Below, piece by piece: positions 25,201 to 40,200 of a stretch of DNA of 64,000 nt. Under the pieces are notes generated by a model. The model did no database searches and had not been told where the DNA came from. It saw only the letters and a list, made by a program, of their open reading frames with translations. Location of the stretch: positions 62,001 through 126,000 of the forward strand of contig JAQGBZ010000085.1 in assembly GCA_034687125.1 (NCBI GenBank), given 5' to 3'. The position numbers and the translations under genes are program-made. Source of the stretch: Neelides folsomi. Taxonomy: Eukaryota > Arthropoda > Collembola > Neelipleona > Neelidae. Every line of letters starts with the position of its first letter. Positions within the stretch are counted from its first letter, which is position 1.

Positions 25201-28200
25201 TTTAGATTCTCCACCTTAATAATCAAGGCATTAGTTTAACTTAAGATAAGAAGTTTTTTAAACTTAAAATATAGATGTAATTGAATAAATATTACATCCT
25301 TTGTTAAAAAATTAAAAACATTATACATCTAAAACACAATATTATTTAGGTACTTAAATTATTACTGTAATAATGTATAGAGGTATATATAAAATAATTG
25401 TAAATTCGTTTAGAACTCACTTCCATGCAAGTTTCTTGAAGAAGTGTAATCGCTGGGGTATAAGCTGAAGTGAATTTAGCCAAAATAAGCTTCTTTTGCC
25501 TTTCGTCTAAATAATCGCTTGTTCTTTTCACCAACAAGCGCCAGTTGGCTACTGAATTTTTCACGCGTGGTCCCAACATACCGGGAGAATTAGCGTTGAT
25601 TTCTTTGCTCAAATAACTGTGGTCATTTTCAATATCTTCGATTTTAATAGCAATTGTTTGAAGTGAATTTGCGATTTCCTAAAAGAATAAAATATATGGT
25701 CGTTGTAATGTAGACCCATGCCATGATTAACTATCAAATACGATTGTACACGTTAATTTTCTAATTTAAAATTAGAACATTAAAAATTAAAACGAAAATT
25801 ATTTCATAACAACGTATTTATAAAGTAAATATACCTCTCCATGAACGATTTGTTGTTCAAGTTCATACGGATTTTCAGAGGGTGGGTCTTTTTCGAGAAC
25901 AGTCAAATTTTCATCAATTTGGTCAAGAAGTGCTTCAACTAAATCACAGTTTTGGGTCAATTGATTCAAATTTTCGTTTAATCTGTTTAAGTGCTCTGTT
26001 CTTTGTCCAAAGCGGGTTGAAACTTGCTTCCGTCTAAAGCAAAAATTTAAGTGTAAAAATAGGAAAAAGATTTTATAATATTTAATGTTGATTATAAAAT
26101 GTTGAATGAGTCATTACAGATTTTGCAGCTCTTCAACTTTATGACGAATGGAGCTTGCATCAATAAACATTCTTATTTCATCACAATCATTCGCCGTTAC
26201 TTTCCCCAAACTTATTATTTGATGTATTTCTGTGCTTTCATGGGAGAGTTTCGCTTGTTCGGCCTGAAATTAATTTTCAAAGAACAAATACAGATTAAGC
26301 AAATATTAAAAGATATAATAATTACGTAATTCGATATTAAATATGAGTTAAAGGTCTAGTATAATTTCTTTTCAATTATGTAAAAATAATTTTAAAAAAC
26401 GTTTTGTTAATTATCTAGTATATAGTTTGTTAGTTATTATTTTATAATTCTACGAAATACATTAAGTACACGTACGTCGTGATTTTCAATGGCGTCCGTA
26501 ACTGACTGAGCACTAAATTCTTGGAATGCAACAGGAACAATGATGTAATTTTTAAGAACCTTCAACTTTTTTAATGAATCATCACATCTCATCTCCACAA
26601 GTTTGGCCATCTAAATATAAAAATAGTTTAAATATAGTAGATAAAAACAGATAATAAACAAATGGAAATTTAATTTATTGAAAGTCCATTTTATACTTAC
26701 CCCTAAAAGTTGATTTGCCTTCGTTCCTTTATTTTCAACAGACTTATGGAAAGAATCGGCCTTATTTTTCACTTCCTTTAAAATCTTGACCAGTTCTTTC
26801 TTTTCTTTCCCAGAAGTCATGTCAATCAAATCCCGTCCAGTATTGAGAATCCATTGGTATGATTGAGATTTTGAGCTGATTTCACTAACAGCGTCTTGCT
26901 TAAGCCAAAGAAGAAGTTCTTCTAAATTTTGACATGGAGGTTTTTCAAGTTTTTCAATCATATCTGAAGCCCACATAAGCCACGCTTTACACCTGAAAAG
27001 GCATAAATAACATAAATAAAATTCCTAACTTTTACAATTTATAAAATACACAATAATATAATAATAATTAAAATTGATATTTGTTTGAATCGAACATTAA
27101 TTGTAATTTGACTTACCGTGTGTCGAAAATTGGAACCAAGTCAAGTTTTTCTTGAGTGTTTACAATTGCATTAGAAAGAGATGTATTAGTATCAACGTGA
27201 TCTTGAGAAAGTGACCAAACCTTTTGGTTTAGCATTCTGTTATCGCCAGGGCTTATTGAAGATTTAATTTCGTCTAAATTGCCTTCATTCTCTTCAAGTG
27301 CTTCCCTCAAATGACCACTTTCAGATTGAAGTCCCTATATCAAATATGCATATTAGGATTATAAGTTATTTAACTCGTAATCATCACGAATGAATAAATG
27401 ACATCACGAGTGATTGACCTCTGTATACAATTTATTATAGCGACAATATTGATTTATAGATTTCAAGTATTAATAGATAAGTAAAATGCACTTAAATGGT
27501 ATTTCGTATTACCTTAAGTTCGGAAATGTGAGTTTTGAGTTCTGCAAATGATTTTGGGACTGGTAACTTTTCCTGTCTTTCACGGATGTCTGAAAGCGTT
27601 GCGTTGATACAATTAAACCTCTCATTGAAATTTGCATTCAACAATGTGAGACGATTAACATGATCGAGCCACGTTTTTAAAGCTGCTTGTAAATTGTTAT
27701 ATCGGGTTGTGTAGGAAGTGAGCTCATGAGATAAAGAAGATTGTAATTCAGGTTGACAAAATGACATTAAATCCATCTTTTTTCTCTTAAAATCTCCCAG
27801 GAGTTCTTCACCTTTGGGACAACGACCCAATAGAGCCTAAAATTTTATGAAAAATTAATTTGATAATTGGAATACTATATTAAAATAATGAATAATAATA
27901 TATTATAAACAAAAACATACTTCAATCTGCTGTTTGATAGTGGAAAGTCGTTTTAGTTGTAAAAATGGAAGATCCATCCCTCTCTTTTCTCTTTCCATGT
28001 TTTTAAGCCAAAATGACAAGGTTTCTTGAGATATTTTGAAATTTTCCCAGGACTCAAGACGTTCTCGAACATTTTCTATCCTCAAACTTAGCTGTTCGTC
28101 CAATTTTTCCTGTTGATCTTGAAGCGATTGAAATTCGGATGGACTTCTCTCCTTAGCCGAAGTAAGAGACTCACTCTGTCCATTCAAAATTGATTGATAC

Positions 28201-31200
28201 ACTTTGGTAAGAGCTGTGTCTTCTAATAGTTGTTCCCTTGAAGCTGGAATTGGGCTATCAAGATATGAAATGGTCTGTGTAAGATAAGTTTTCCACAAAG
28301 TGAAGCTCTCACGAACATCTTCTCGTTCAGAGAGCCGTTCCCAAATGGTGAGATATTCTCTAAAAGCATCTTGGAACACATTTTGAGATTTTTGCAGAAG
28401 ACGCATAATTTCTTCTTCCTCGACTTTGTTCTCTGGAAGAACTGCTCTCATCTTTCCTTCAGCATTTCCAAGCTCTAAGAGCTTTTTGTGAAGTTCAGCC
28501 AAACGTTCAGCCGACGGCTCTTTCCCACTTTCAATGTCCTTTAATTAAATTTAAAAAAATTAGGTTTGTTTAATTTAGTAGAAAATCACCAATTTTCAAC
28601 TTGAAAGAATTTAAGTAATGCTACAAAGAAAAGGGTTTACTAATCCTAAGCAAATAGGAACACATCAGACTTTAGTGGAAATATCTTGAGAATATAAAAA
28701 AGCATATAAAAATACTTACTTGAGCAAAGTTGAAAAGTTCAGTTTCTGTTTCTTCTAGAATCCGGCTATGTGAACCACTAAGAAGAGAGTTGATAGAAGA
28801 TAAGTAAATTCTTAAGAAGTTGAGCTTCCTCGAGAGAATTTCCAGATTTAAAACAAGTGGAATTTGTGAGGACATTTCTCTTTGTGTCTCCTTCTCTTCA
28901 GTGTTGGTGAGAACGACACAAAGATCCGAAGCCAAGGCCTGAAGATGATTCATTTTGCTCTCATAAATCGGAAGTTCATTAGAAAGCTTCTGGAGATGTT
29001 GAGGACTTAGCCTTCCAACTTCAACTTCTTGGTATACTTCACCAATCCATGATTCTATTTCGTCCTTTAAAGGCACGATTTGTGACCAAATACCAAGTCC
29101 CTTAGATTGTTTTTTCTTCACTTCTTCGAGTTTCTCCGCAAGAGTTTTCGATCCACTGAGGAGATGTTGAACCGAGGAGTCAATTTCCCCCTTTACGTCC
29201 TCCGAACATTCACTTTTTAAACGTTCGGCTTTTTCTTGCAAGTCTTTCAATGGGCGCGTATTTTTTACACTTTCTTCAACCCCCTACAAAGTTCAGAGAA
29301 ATAAGTTTCTAACTTTTATGTGAATTACATTTATGCATGCGTAAGCAATAACTCCTTTTAAAATGTGTGAGATATAAAAATAATAAATAATTATTAGGCA
29401 CAATTTCTTATTTTTTGCTAATTGATATGTTGTGGTTTTGCACTTTTAATATCACTGCAGAACAAAGTCCGTCAGCTAAATAAGCTCAAAATATTCAATA
29501 TTTTGTTGTGATGAGTGTATGTGTGTAACAATCTGCGTTTCTGATTGACACTGGAGCTGCCGTTTGAGATTTATTCTCCGCTTGGTTAAGGATATATGAC
29601 TTCACAATTTAGTTTTATGACTCGTGTTTCATTGGGATATCTATAGGCGCCTTCCTCTTTATATCTCAATGATGTTAAACAGAATTGGAGTTGGACTCCA
29701 ACTATATTACAATCTTTATATTTCCGTTCCCAATATTGATGCACGCTGGTGCACCGACAATAAACTACTGGTAAATTCAATTACTAATATTTCAGTCTCA
29801 TTTATAGTCGTTACATGATAAGACGTGGGTTGTAAAATCAGTTTAGCTTTCTATTTAGGATATTGCCGGAAAGTAATGTGATTAGATTAATATGAACACG
29901 AGTCGTCTGTATGTGTGGTTGATTGAGAGGGAAAGAGAAGCAAATGCCAGCACATTGGATTCTAGATGAAATTGCGTGTCAGCAGCTCAAGTGGGGGTCG
30001 GCAGTATCTTAATATCCTCAATCCACACGGAGAGATAAAAAGGATTAAAGGGAGCGTAAGCTGGAGATGAGCTCAACTGAGTTAAAAACAAGAGTATTTA
30101 AAAATAGGAACATCTGGTGAACTCTCTTTCTCTGCGCAACTTCAGGAAAAGTATGTCAAAAGCCGGCCTATATATATTCTTAAATAATTGAGAGTGCCAA
30201 CCGGCAATTACCTGGAGATATTTTTGGGAGCGTAGTAAGTAGTTGAGGGTCTGTGGACACTCTTCGGAAAGGAGCTCAAGTGTCGCCTCATTGGAACCCA
30301 ACCGATGTGCAACAGTATTGAGGGCATGTTCGTACTCTTGCCAGTGACCTAGCTGTTCTGTCACACGTTTCCGCAAATCCTATTTTTCAAAATTACAATA
30401 TTGTACATTCAAACTAATAATAATTTTTTATGCTACGTCCAAAATAACTTTCGGGTTTTGTAGATTTTAAAGAAGATTCTTTTTATGTTTATTTTTGTTG
30501 TCCTTTATCTGTATTTATTCTTCACAGAGGAAGGGCCTTTATGTATGTGTTTGCATACCTGAACTCGGGCCGTCAATGTATGAATCGTGGCTTCCATTTC
30601 CTGCATTTCATTCTCCAGCTTAGCCGTGCTGAGCGATAAGTGATTAGTTGAAGGGAAACTCTGCAATACGCTCTTCATTTTATTCAAATCACCGTTACTA
30701 TTTGAAATGTCATCGTCCAAAACCTATTCAATGTAAATATTTTCAATTGATAAATGTCAATAGATAAATATTTTTTATTAAAAATATAATAAATCAAAAA
30801 TATTTGTTAAGTAAAAGTATTAGGATAATTTTATCTTATATGATAAGAATGAATGAATTTACTTGGCAATTTTGAAGTGCTTGTTTAAGAATATCTTGAG
30901 ATAATTCAAAAAATGATGCCCATTGATCAACTCTTGCTCTTAAAGTGTCTTGGAGCCGTTTGTTCTTTATTAAAAAAGATTTTTATAAGAAAATTAATTA
31001 ATTCCTTTTTAAATGTCGAAAAATTTACCTTTAGAGACATTCGATGAAAGGTGACAAACTTTTCTCGAATTATATGTGCAGCTTCGAGCTCTTCGGATAT
31101 TTGAATATCAAAATGAGACAAAGTTTGTAAAAGTGAATTAATTTTCTCTTGGTCTTTTTTGCCGATATCAAGATTTTTAGATGAAATTGCGTTTAACTGA

Positions 31201-34200
31201 TGTTTTTTATTAAGAATTTGAGCCTTAAGAACCTATGCATAACAAATAAATAAAAATCAGGATTATGTTCATTAAAATGCACTGAGTGAGTGCCTAATTA
31301 ATTTGCTTAAATTGTTAAATATTTGATAAGACATTAGTTCATTTTAATAGTTAAATGACTATTATACAATAGTTTCAAATTTTCTCAATTGGATTTAATT
31401 ACCTGCAATTTCTCAAGATAATTGTATAAATCATCCTCACTTTCAACGACCATTACGATATTGCCAAACGATTCTTTCATGGTGTCCAACTCATCTACCA
31501 TTGAATGTAAGCGCGTTGAAACATTTGCACTTTCCGTTCCATCATCTTCATATTTGGTCATCTCCAGCTTGGCTACTTTTGATATTAAGGAATTCCATCG
31601 GCTATCAAAGTTTGAGAAATTATCCCGAATTAACTCTTCGTCAGTGACCGGAAGAAATCGCATGGCCTGATTGAGTAAGCCAAATGCTTCGTTCCTAAGT
31701 GGTTGCTGACTCTCAAGTTGGGCTTTCAATTCCTATAAAATTGAAAATTTTGATTATTGTTTTATGATCTTTAAAATTAAAATTCCTAATTCATTATTGT
31801 ATTTACCCAAAAGTCATAAGGATGGCTTTGTTGTTGAAGTGGTATTGAATTCATTCGAGATTCTGCTTTCTTAAGCCACGTTTTCAACCGTTCCCAAAGT
31901 TTTTCGTAATTTATGTAAGAGTCTCTGAATCCAATGAGATTTTGAAGGGAAGTCGTCAATTTGCTGCTTGTCAGTAAAAGTGATTCAGTAATTTCATCAC
32001 AACGGCCTTCTAATTCTGGGCAGGTAATTATTTCTAACAAGCTCTCACAAACTGTTCTCATTTGCATGAGTCTGGCTTGATGAACAATGAGATCTGAATA
32101 TAATGTCTGAAAATATATATTAAAATTGATTACTCATCTGAATATGTTATTTCATTTTATAATGAATTGCAAAGAGTTAAAAGTAATTTACTTGATGGAT
32201 AGAGCAATAACGATCGACATCTGTAGAAGCAATTGATTCTAAATGAGGAATTTTCTTGTTAATGGATGCGAGCCAATTTCCTTCTTCTATCAATCCAGCT
32301 TCCATTCTTGACCATCGTGATGAAGAAACGACAATTTGCTGACGTCTTTTAGAAGCTTTATCAAGTATCAAACTTGCTTTATCATACAACTCATGATGTA
32401 GTTCCTTAAAAAATTAAATCATAAGAAAATTAAGTTCAATTTATATTTAACTATTGACAATTAATGATTACATAATTACTATTAACTATCAAAATTAAAT
32501 TATATCATTGCTTACTTTGTGCTTTTCTTTCGTTGTAGGGTCTAAATCGTATTCAATTTTCTCAAGGGCCTGTTGACATCTCTTGAGGCTTCCAAAGTAA
32601 AATCGGTGACGTTTAAGTTCATCTTGTAAATGTTGTAAATTTTTAACAGTCAGTTTCCCATCCACTAGTGATCCTGCAACTTGAATTACTTGTGAAAATT
32701 CTACAAGAATCTGTTCATATTCTTCTGAAAGAGAAATGATCGTAAGCAGACGTTCTTTCTCGGCGGCAAATGCATTTTCTGTCACAATGACATTGGTCTT
32801 CACTTTGTCAAAGTCTTCTTTAAGCTGAGCTTGGATGTTTTTATTCTCGTTTTCAATCTCACTTTCGATTTTTTCAACCTCCTCCTTGAGATTCAAATAC
32901 CGAGCTTCAATTTCTTCCAACTTTTCGTATTGACAATTCGCACCAGCAGATTCATTTTTGTTCGCGTTAATATATTCTTGAATCCCGGTCAAAGATTTCA
33001 ACATTTTTTCAATTAAAGAAGCTATCGGCTTTAGCTTTTCATTAGAATTGTCAAGATCCGCGTTTTCAATCGATAATGAATCAACGGTCAATTCTGTGTT
33101 GCTAACAAGAGAATTTAGTGAAGAGGTTAGAAGTTCTTTTGAGTCTTTTTTAATGTTAGGATTCTCATTGAGTTCCCCTTGAAGTTTTGAGAGTTCAGAA
33201 TTCAATTCTCGCAAATCATTTTCATTTTTCTTATGCTTTTCTAATTTTTCATTTATAGGGATCGTGCTGTCGATGACTCGAATTCTCCTCACTTCTATCA
33301 TTTCAATAATTGAAACAATTGTCTCAAAAATATCAACATATTCTTCAATCACAGATTCTTTGATCTCAGGATTCTTCTTCAACTTGTCCATTTTGTCCTT
33401 CAAAATTTGCATTTCTCCTTCTAAATCATCACTTTTTGATTTTCGCAAAATATTTTTATTTTTCCTCTTAAAAAATTTATTCATTTTATTCTGGAATGAA
33501 ACAATGGATTTGATCTTAGCCTCTTTACTTGGCTGTTCAGCATGTTCGACAAATATTTCTTCTCTTGGTATTTCAAGTTTGGAAAGATTTTCACATTTCT
33601 CTTGTGAATCAATTGGTGAAGTTGGGCTATCGGGAGAATGTCCATGCTCGACAGGAATGACAGTGATGTTGGAATTGTCGGTTGCATCTTCTAATTCAAG
33701 ACTTTCTCTTTTTGTCACAATTCTTGATTCAGTGGGGCCGAGTGTGATTGAGATTTCATCTTCACTTCCACTTGTTCGGAATTCTTTAACATTGGATCTT
33801 TCCACTTCTTTCGGAACAGGAGAAACTGATGGACTCACAATGTTCATGGAATACTTGATTTGAGATTCAGAGCTTGGAGGTTCAATGTTTAAAGAAATGA
33901 CTTCCAATGAGCCTTTTTCATCCTTCTTTTCCTGTCCAATATCAGGTTCTTCAATTAATTTAGTGTCAGGTGAAAGTTCAATGGGAGGAATTTCATGAAC
34001 TTTTGATACTACAAGTTGTTCGGATTCTGTAATCTTTTCCTCAGCAGTAGAAATTGGCCGGGAAATCATTTCCTTATCTGATTGAATTTCTTGCTTGCCG
34101 GTTGATAGGTCATCATTAATAGGTGAAAGCTCTTGAGTAGCCAATGGCTCGTTGGTTGGTTCTTTGGTCGGAGTCTCTTTCGAAGCAATAATTTCTTTTT

Positions 34201-37200
34201 CTTGGGGAAGAATTACTTCTTCCGTTGGTTGTTCTTCAGCTGCAATGTTAATGCTTTTTTCAGTCGTGGAAAGTGCCTCAATGGTCGTTTCGAGTATCCT
34301 AGCTGCAGGTTCATTTGTGGAAATTTCTATCTTATCCAATGAAACTGAAAGAAGATTCTGTTGAGTTTGTTGTTTACTTTCCTCAATGGGAAGAAATTCC
34401 TTAGTCAGTGGAGCTATTTTTTCATTTAAACTTTGTGATTGTGATGGAATTTCTACGGCTGAAACATTTCCTTCAGATTTCACTGAATAACTCGGCTCAA
34501 GTGGAACATCTTTCTCTTGCTTAATTTCCTTTTGAATCGAATCTTTGGCTGTTTTCTTAGATTCTTTTGCAGATTTTTTAGCTGATTCTTTTGCTACCTT
34601 TTTAGATAAATCTTTAGATTTTTTGTGCGAGTCCTTGGCTGACTTAGCTGGTTCTTTAGCTGCAGATGGTAGTTGAATTTCGGACAATTCCTCACTTAAC
34701 TCACTAGCTGCCAAATTCTCGTTAAGTTGCGGTTCGTCAATAAATGTGAGATCTTTTACTTGGGAATTCTCCCCAAGTTCGGAGTCTTGTGATGGTAACA
34801 TTGCTTCTTGAGGTATAGAAGTCGGTCCAGATATATTAATACGCGGTCTTGGGTCAATGGGTAAAAATTGTAAATTGGACGGAGTTTCTGTAAATGCAGA
34901 GTGCTCCTCTAATTGTGAAGATGTATCTCCGGACGGTTCTGTTTTTTGTGGTTGTAATATTGTAGTAGTTTCCATTACAGGTAACGTTTCAGAAATTGAT
35001 AATTGAGCTGAAGTTAAGTCTTTAGCTGATATAGCTTCGTCATTTGAAAACTCTATCGATGGCAAATCTCCATTTTTCAAATTAACATTTGAGAGCTCAA
35101 GTTCGAGACTTTTTTCACCAATTTCACTAGATTGTGAATTTTCATCTTCTATAGGTTCTGAGCTTGAAATTACATTTTTCTTGGACATTTCCGGAAAAAC
35201 TATTTTTGTTGGCTTTAAATTTTGAAAAGTTTCTTCCGTTTCTAATGATCCTTCGGCGTCAGACATTGGATCTTGGTCAAGTTCCTCAGCAGGGGAAATT
35301 TCTTTGGAAAACGTTTCGACTGGTTCAGATGGTTTTAATTCCTTGACTATTGATTCCGGTGTAGACGAATCTTTTAACACGGCAGTCAGCACTTCATCTT
35401 TAGCTTCTAATTCATCTAATGATTCTTCGGGGGGTGTTGGAATATTGAATTTAAGCTCTTCTGGGTTAGAAATTTCTTTAGATGAAATTTGATCTTTTTG
35501 TTGTGATTTCTGAATTGGCGGTTGTGATGTTGAAGAATCTTTAGCTGACAATGGAAGTTCTTCTTTAGCCTTCATTTCATATGACCCTTTGTTTCCTTTT
35601 CCCTTCTCTCTTTTTTTACTTTTCTTCCCCTTTTTCGAATCCACCTCATCAACTTCTTTGTCTGCAGTCTTCATTTTCTCGTCACTTTCTGCGGTCCTTT
35701 CGCTTGTTATCATTTCACTTGGTGAAATATCTTCGCTTTTAATTGCGCGACTTTCGGCTCCAAGAATTCTTTCAGCCTCACTTTTTGGAATTGCTTCGCT
35801 TTCGATTACGAGGAATTCTTTGTTTTGAATTTTAGGAATTCCTTCGCCTTCAATTGGCACGTTATCATCAAGTTTTATAATCTCAGGAGGATCTTGGGCT
35901 TTTACTTCAACTTCCGCAATCATCTTTTCATCCGTTTGTTCTTTTATAAGAATTTCTTCCATGTTGTGAGGCTCACCAATTGAAAACTCCTCCGTTTGTT
36001 TCATTTTCAAATTTTCTTCGTCTTCGTCTAATAAAAATGATACAACTTTTTTCGTTTTTGGCCCTTTTTTCTTTGATATTCTCGAACTCGTTGATGGCTT
36101 TGGTGGTGGAATGGATGGTGGTATTTGTTCATCTGAATGAGTTTCCAGTTTAAATGTGGTTTCTTCAAATTTCTCAGTTTGAGGGACCGAAATATCATCA
36201 TCAGGTAAGAGGAAAGGTGGAGGAGAAGGCGAAGACAATTTTGGAATATCTTCATACTTCAGAAGTCTGCTCATTCGCTCCTCAACTTCGAAGATCTTTT
36301 TGATCTTTTCTTCTTTAATTAACGGGTCAAAGGAGCAGGTTGTTGAATCAAAATCAGCTCTCAGTTTATCAAATTTCAATTTCAACTCTGCTTCTTGGGT
36401 TTCCTTACTCATGGGCAATTTATCGCTAGTTGATTTTATATTACAGATATCTTCAACCGGAGTTGAGGGAGTTATGTTTTCACCAGCTTCCATTAAATCA
36501 CCTTCTAGTTCTCTACCGTCTACATTAATAGGATTATCTTCGATAGTTAGAGGTGGTTCATTAATTATTGGTTGATCTTCAATTTCAACTTTCGAATCTT
36601 CAGAACTTTCTGTAACAGGAGAATTCTTTGACTCGTCTGAATCTTTAGTTGTTTCCAAATTAATTACTTCTGTTTCAACCTGAGCAGCATCTTCCGAGCT
36701 GACAATAGGAACAATTGCCAAAGGCAAATCCATTTGCCTTTCTGAAATTTCTGGATCTTTTTGTTCAATTACAGATTCTGTAGTTAAATCCACATCAAAT
36801 GAAACAGTGGTTGGTAGTGTTTGTTGTTTAATTTCATCAATGAGTTGAATTTCTTTAGCTGGTGGAGAATCATAAGCTTCGATGATTTCTATTGAAATTT
36901 GCGATTGTGGAGGTAAATGATGAGATTCAGATGGAAGGGAAGATTTATCATCTGACTCAACCGTTATTTTGATGCCTGTTGAAAATTCTATTGAAATTCC
37001 AGGATGATCAGTCACATCTTCTGATAATGGAATGATTGGATGAACAGTAGGAGAAAGAAGTTCGGGACGATTATCTGCAGATGGAAATTCAGAATTATCT
37101 TTGGCTTCTCCGATTAAATTAGGTGACGGAGTTTTTGACATTTTATGAACTTTCTTCGCTTCATAAAATGATTGAGTTGACTTTTTAGTTGATTTCTCCT

Positions 37201-40200
37201 TCTTTGATTTGTTTCCTTGAGGGGATTCATGAGATGAATCGGCGACAGACGGAGGAGCTTCACGTTCGATTTCTTTAATAGAAATTTTTTCTAATGCTTC
37301 TTCCGATTTTTCTTTAGATGGGATATTGGATTTCTTATCCGAATCTATTTCATCTTTCATTACATCGCGCATTTTTTCCACTGAACGGCCTTTTTCTTCA
37401 TAAATAGGCATTGATTTTTCCGAGACGAATGTCGGGCTCTCGACCCGTGTTTCCTCGTCTCCCTTAATTGATTCTTCTGGTTTCAAACTTTGCTCGACGG
37501 ATAAGGTTTCTTTAATTTTCTTATTTATCTTTTCTCCACCTTTTTCCATATGACTTTTAATATCTGGTTCATTGACATGTTTCTCGGGAGTTTTATTCTT
37601 TTCTTCTATAGATGGAATTTCAATGGAATCCTTAAGCTTACTCTCATTTCCCTTTGCTCTTTTCTTTGATTTCTTTTTCCCTGGTTTTGCAAGTGAAATG
37701 CTTTCAACAGTTTCTTCGTTAGGTTTATATATTTCACAAGAAGGCTCTTTCTCGATTGGAATATTTCCCTCTAATTTAAATTCAGTATAACTTTCCTCCT
37801 GGGGCATATCAGCTTTACTTGATTGAATTTGTTCGGGTAAATTAGACTTCGAACCTTTTGGAGCCTCGTCTTGAGGAATAATTGAAGCAGAAGTTTGTGG
37901 GTGTTCTTTTGCTGTTACATTTTCATTGTCTGAGTCTGGAAGTTCTGTAATTGTAACTCCAAGTGTGTCAACTATATCGGATTTTCGTGAATCGGAATCG
38001 CTAGAAATGTTAATTAGAGGGCCACTTGAAAATTCAGATGTTTGTTCATCGATTTCATCAGGTTCTTCTATGATCTCTTCATTCACCGTTTCAACTCCAT
38101 TGATGATCATGATTTTCCTCACGATCCTCCTTCGCTTTCTTATGACTCTCCTTGTCACATGTTGTGTGATTTGCCTCACCCTCACCGTTACATTTATATT
38201 GTTTGCATCTGGGGTCTCGCCTTGGGAAACATTTTGTAGCAAAGTCTCCGTAGCTGCACGGGAACTGCTAATCAGATTTTCTATACTTGGCTCATTGATC
38301 CTCTGCATTTCACTCGAAACGATTCTGAGCTCTGGAGATCCTTGGGGTTGTGACGTGAGTTCAGATGAGTTTTCTATATAAATCGGAACCGTTATTTCAT
38401 TCCTTTCCACTCTTTCTCCAATTTGTGGTTCTGATTGTGGGGAAATATCCGTGCCAGATGTGAAAGATCTAATCATAGAAACTTCCTTCTTCTGGCTCAT
38501 TGAAACACTTGTGGAGACATTTGACAAATAACGACCCGTCGAATCCTCATGAATTTCTCCCACAACCTCTTTGGGTAGAATTGAGAAGTTGGAAACTTCA
38601 ACTGATTTGAATATCGAAATGCTCTTTCCACCTTTACTTTCTCCATCGATTGAGGAGGAAAGTTGTGGGGGAATGGAGGTTTGTAAGCTCTCGTCCAAAA
38701 TGTTCGCGGCTGGAATGGTTTCTTCCACACTTGTTGATTTCTCTTTACCTTCCTCATCATGCAGGACGGGAATAGAAGTTGGTTCATCTTTCACTACAAG
38801 AATGTTTTCTTCTTCGCTCTCCAACTTTCGAAGGTTCTCCTATTACAAAAAGAGACATATTATGTAAACATATAAATTGAGGAAGTGAAAACTATACTTG
38901 AGGGTATATATTCATTACTATATATTTAGAATTTAAACGTAGGCGTACCATTGCATTGCTCCGGAAGTTTCCGCTTTGTGATTTCAGCGACTTGATTTTC
39001 CCAAGGATATCCTTCAGATCAGCCGAGATGGCATGAACCTCATTGTCGCTCCCAGGGAGTCCCTCAAGAATTCCATTCAATGCCATTCCATTCTGCTCAA
39101 GGCCCTCCAATGCATCAATAATGTTCTAAAGTCAAAATTCAAAATGAGTTCAGATGCTCGAAAAGATGCTGAGTGAGATGAGGAACGAATGTAACATCTT
39201 TATTCGCTACTATTTAAGTGTGAGTATTGGGTCTTTTTACAAGTTTTCTTTTTTTTCTCATTTAATTCTTACTCTACGTCTGTGTCTAACCTCGGTTTGT
39301 CGAACTACTTTCACGGCTTCTTCTCCATCCATTTCTTTTAATTGGACAGAAATGGCTTCAGCCGATTTTCCTAGTTCCTCCACGTCTCCCTTCGAAGAAT
39401 CCTATTAAAACATGTTAAGATTATTTTAGAGCCCTCCATAGCATGCAAGCTTCAACATTCATGACGTTAATTATTACTCAAGACAAATGATACCAAACTT
39501 TGACTTTTGTTAATTAAATTGTAACATTTAAGACGGATGTTATACGAGTTAACTCGTCGACAAAACTGCATACCATGACAAAATCTTATTACTAATTAAA
39601 GGTGGAGAGGTCGGGTAATAAAAATAGGTATGATGAATAAATAAATGCTGTGGTATGCGCGTACTATAATGAAATATAGTACTACATAATTAGTTTCAAT
39701 ATAAAAATAACAAAGCACATTTCATTATTGCATCTTTATTAGTAAAAAAACGAGGGTGAATGTCTAAATGATGAATGGGTTAGGCTTAAATATGATATAT
39801 TTACATGTACTTATCACATACAATTAAGTATTATTAATATTTGTGCACAAGTGTTAAAAAGCCCATGTTTATAAACTACGTTATAAATCTACAATAATAG
39901 CCTATTCTAATAGGTAATTAAGTTGGTGGTTGAAAGGAATTTGGATAGTAGTTATTGTAAACAAAAGGAGACAATAGGCGAAACCCATTGCAAACGCCGA
40001 GAGATGAATTAAAGTTAACCTTTATTTTTTTCAAACAAATATCTTTCTTCTCATCGCCAGCTAAAGCGAGGAGCGGTTTGGATTCCTCTTTTCCTTCATC
40101 TTGAATTGAAGGCTTCTTTTGGATATTTGTTAATTGGATTTGAGATTGGTCAGGGGGTTCTGAACTGAGATAAGTGCTCCAGTCAATCCAATTGGTAATT

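Noticed and set aside
29586-29818. Opposed open frames in the 928-bp nesprin intron as an exon or small gene
   Set aside because: They overlap on both strands, lack splice sites in the right phase and show no helical rod pattern.
33264-38867. Many plus-strand open frames opposite giant exons A and B
   Set aside because: Antisense shadows caused by the skewed Glu/Ser/Lys codon use of the minus-strand exons.
39751-39760. GAGGGTGAA block as another copy of the hairpin repeat
   Set aside because: Only nine bases match; the rest differs.
39918-39975. Exon B C-terminus ending Q-P-P-T as a second KASH-like SUN-binding end
   Set aside because: No transmembrane span or luminal Cys precedes it; only a PPT resemblance, too short to count.
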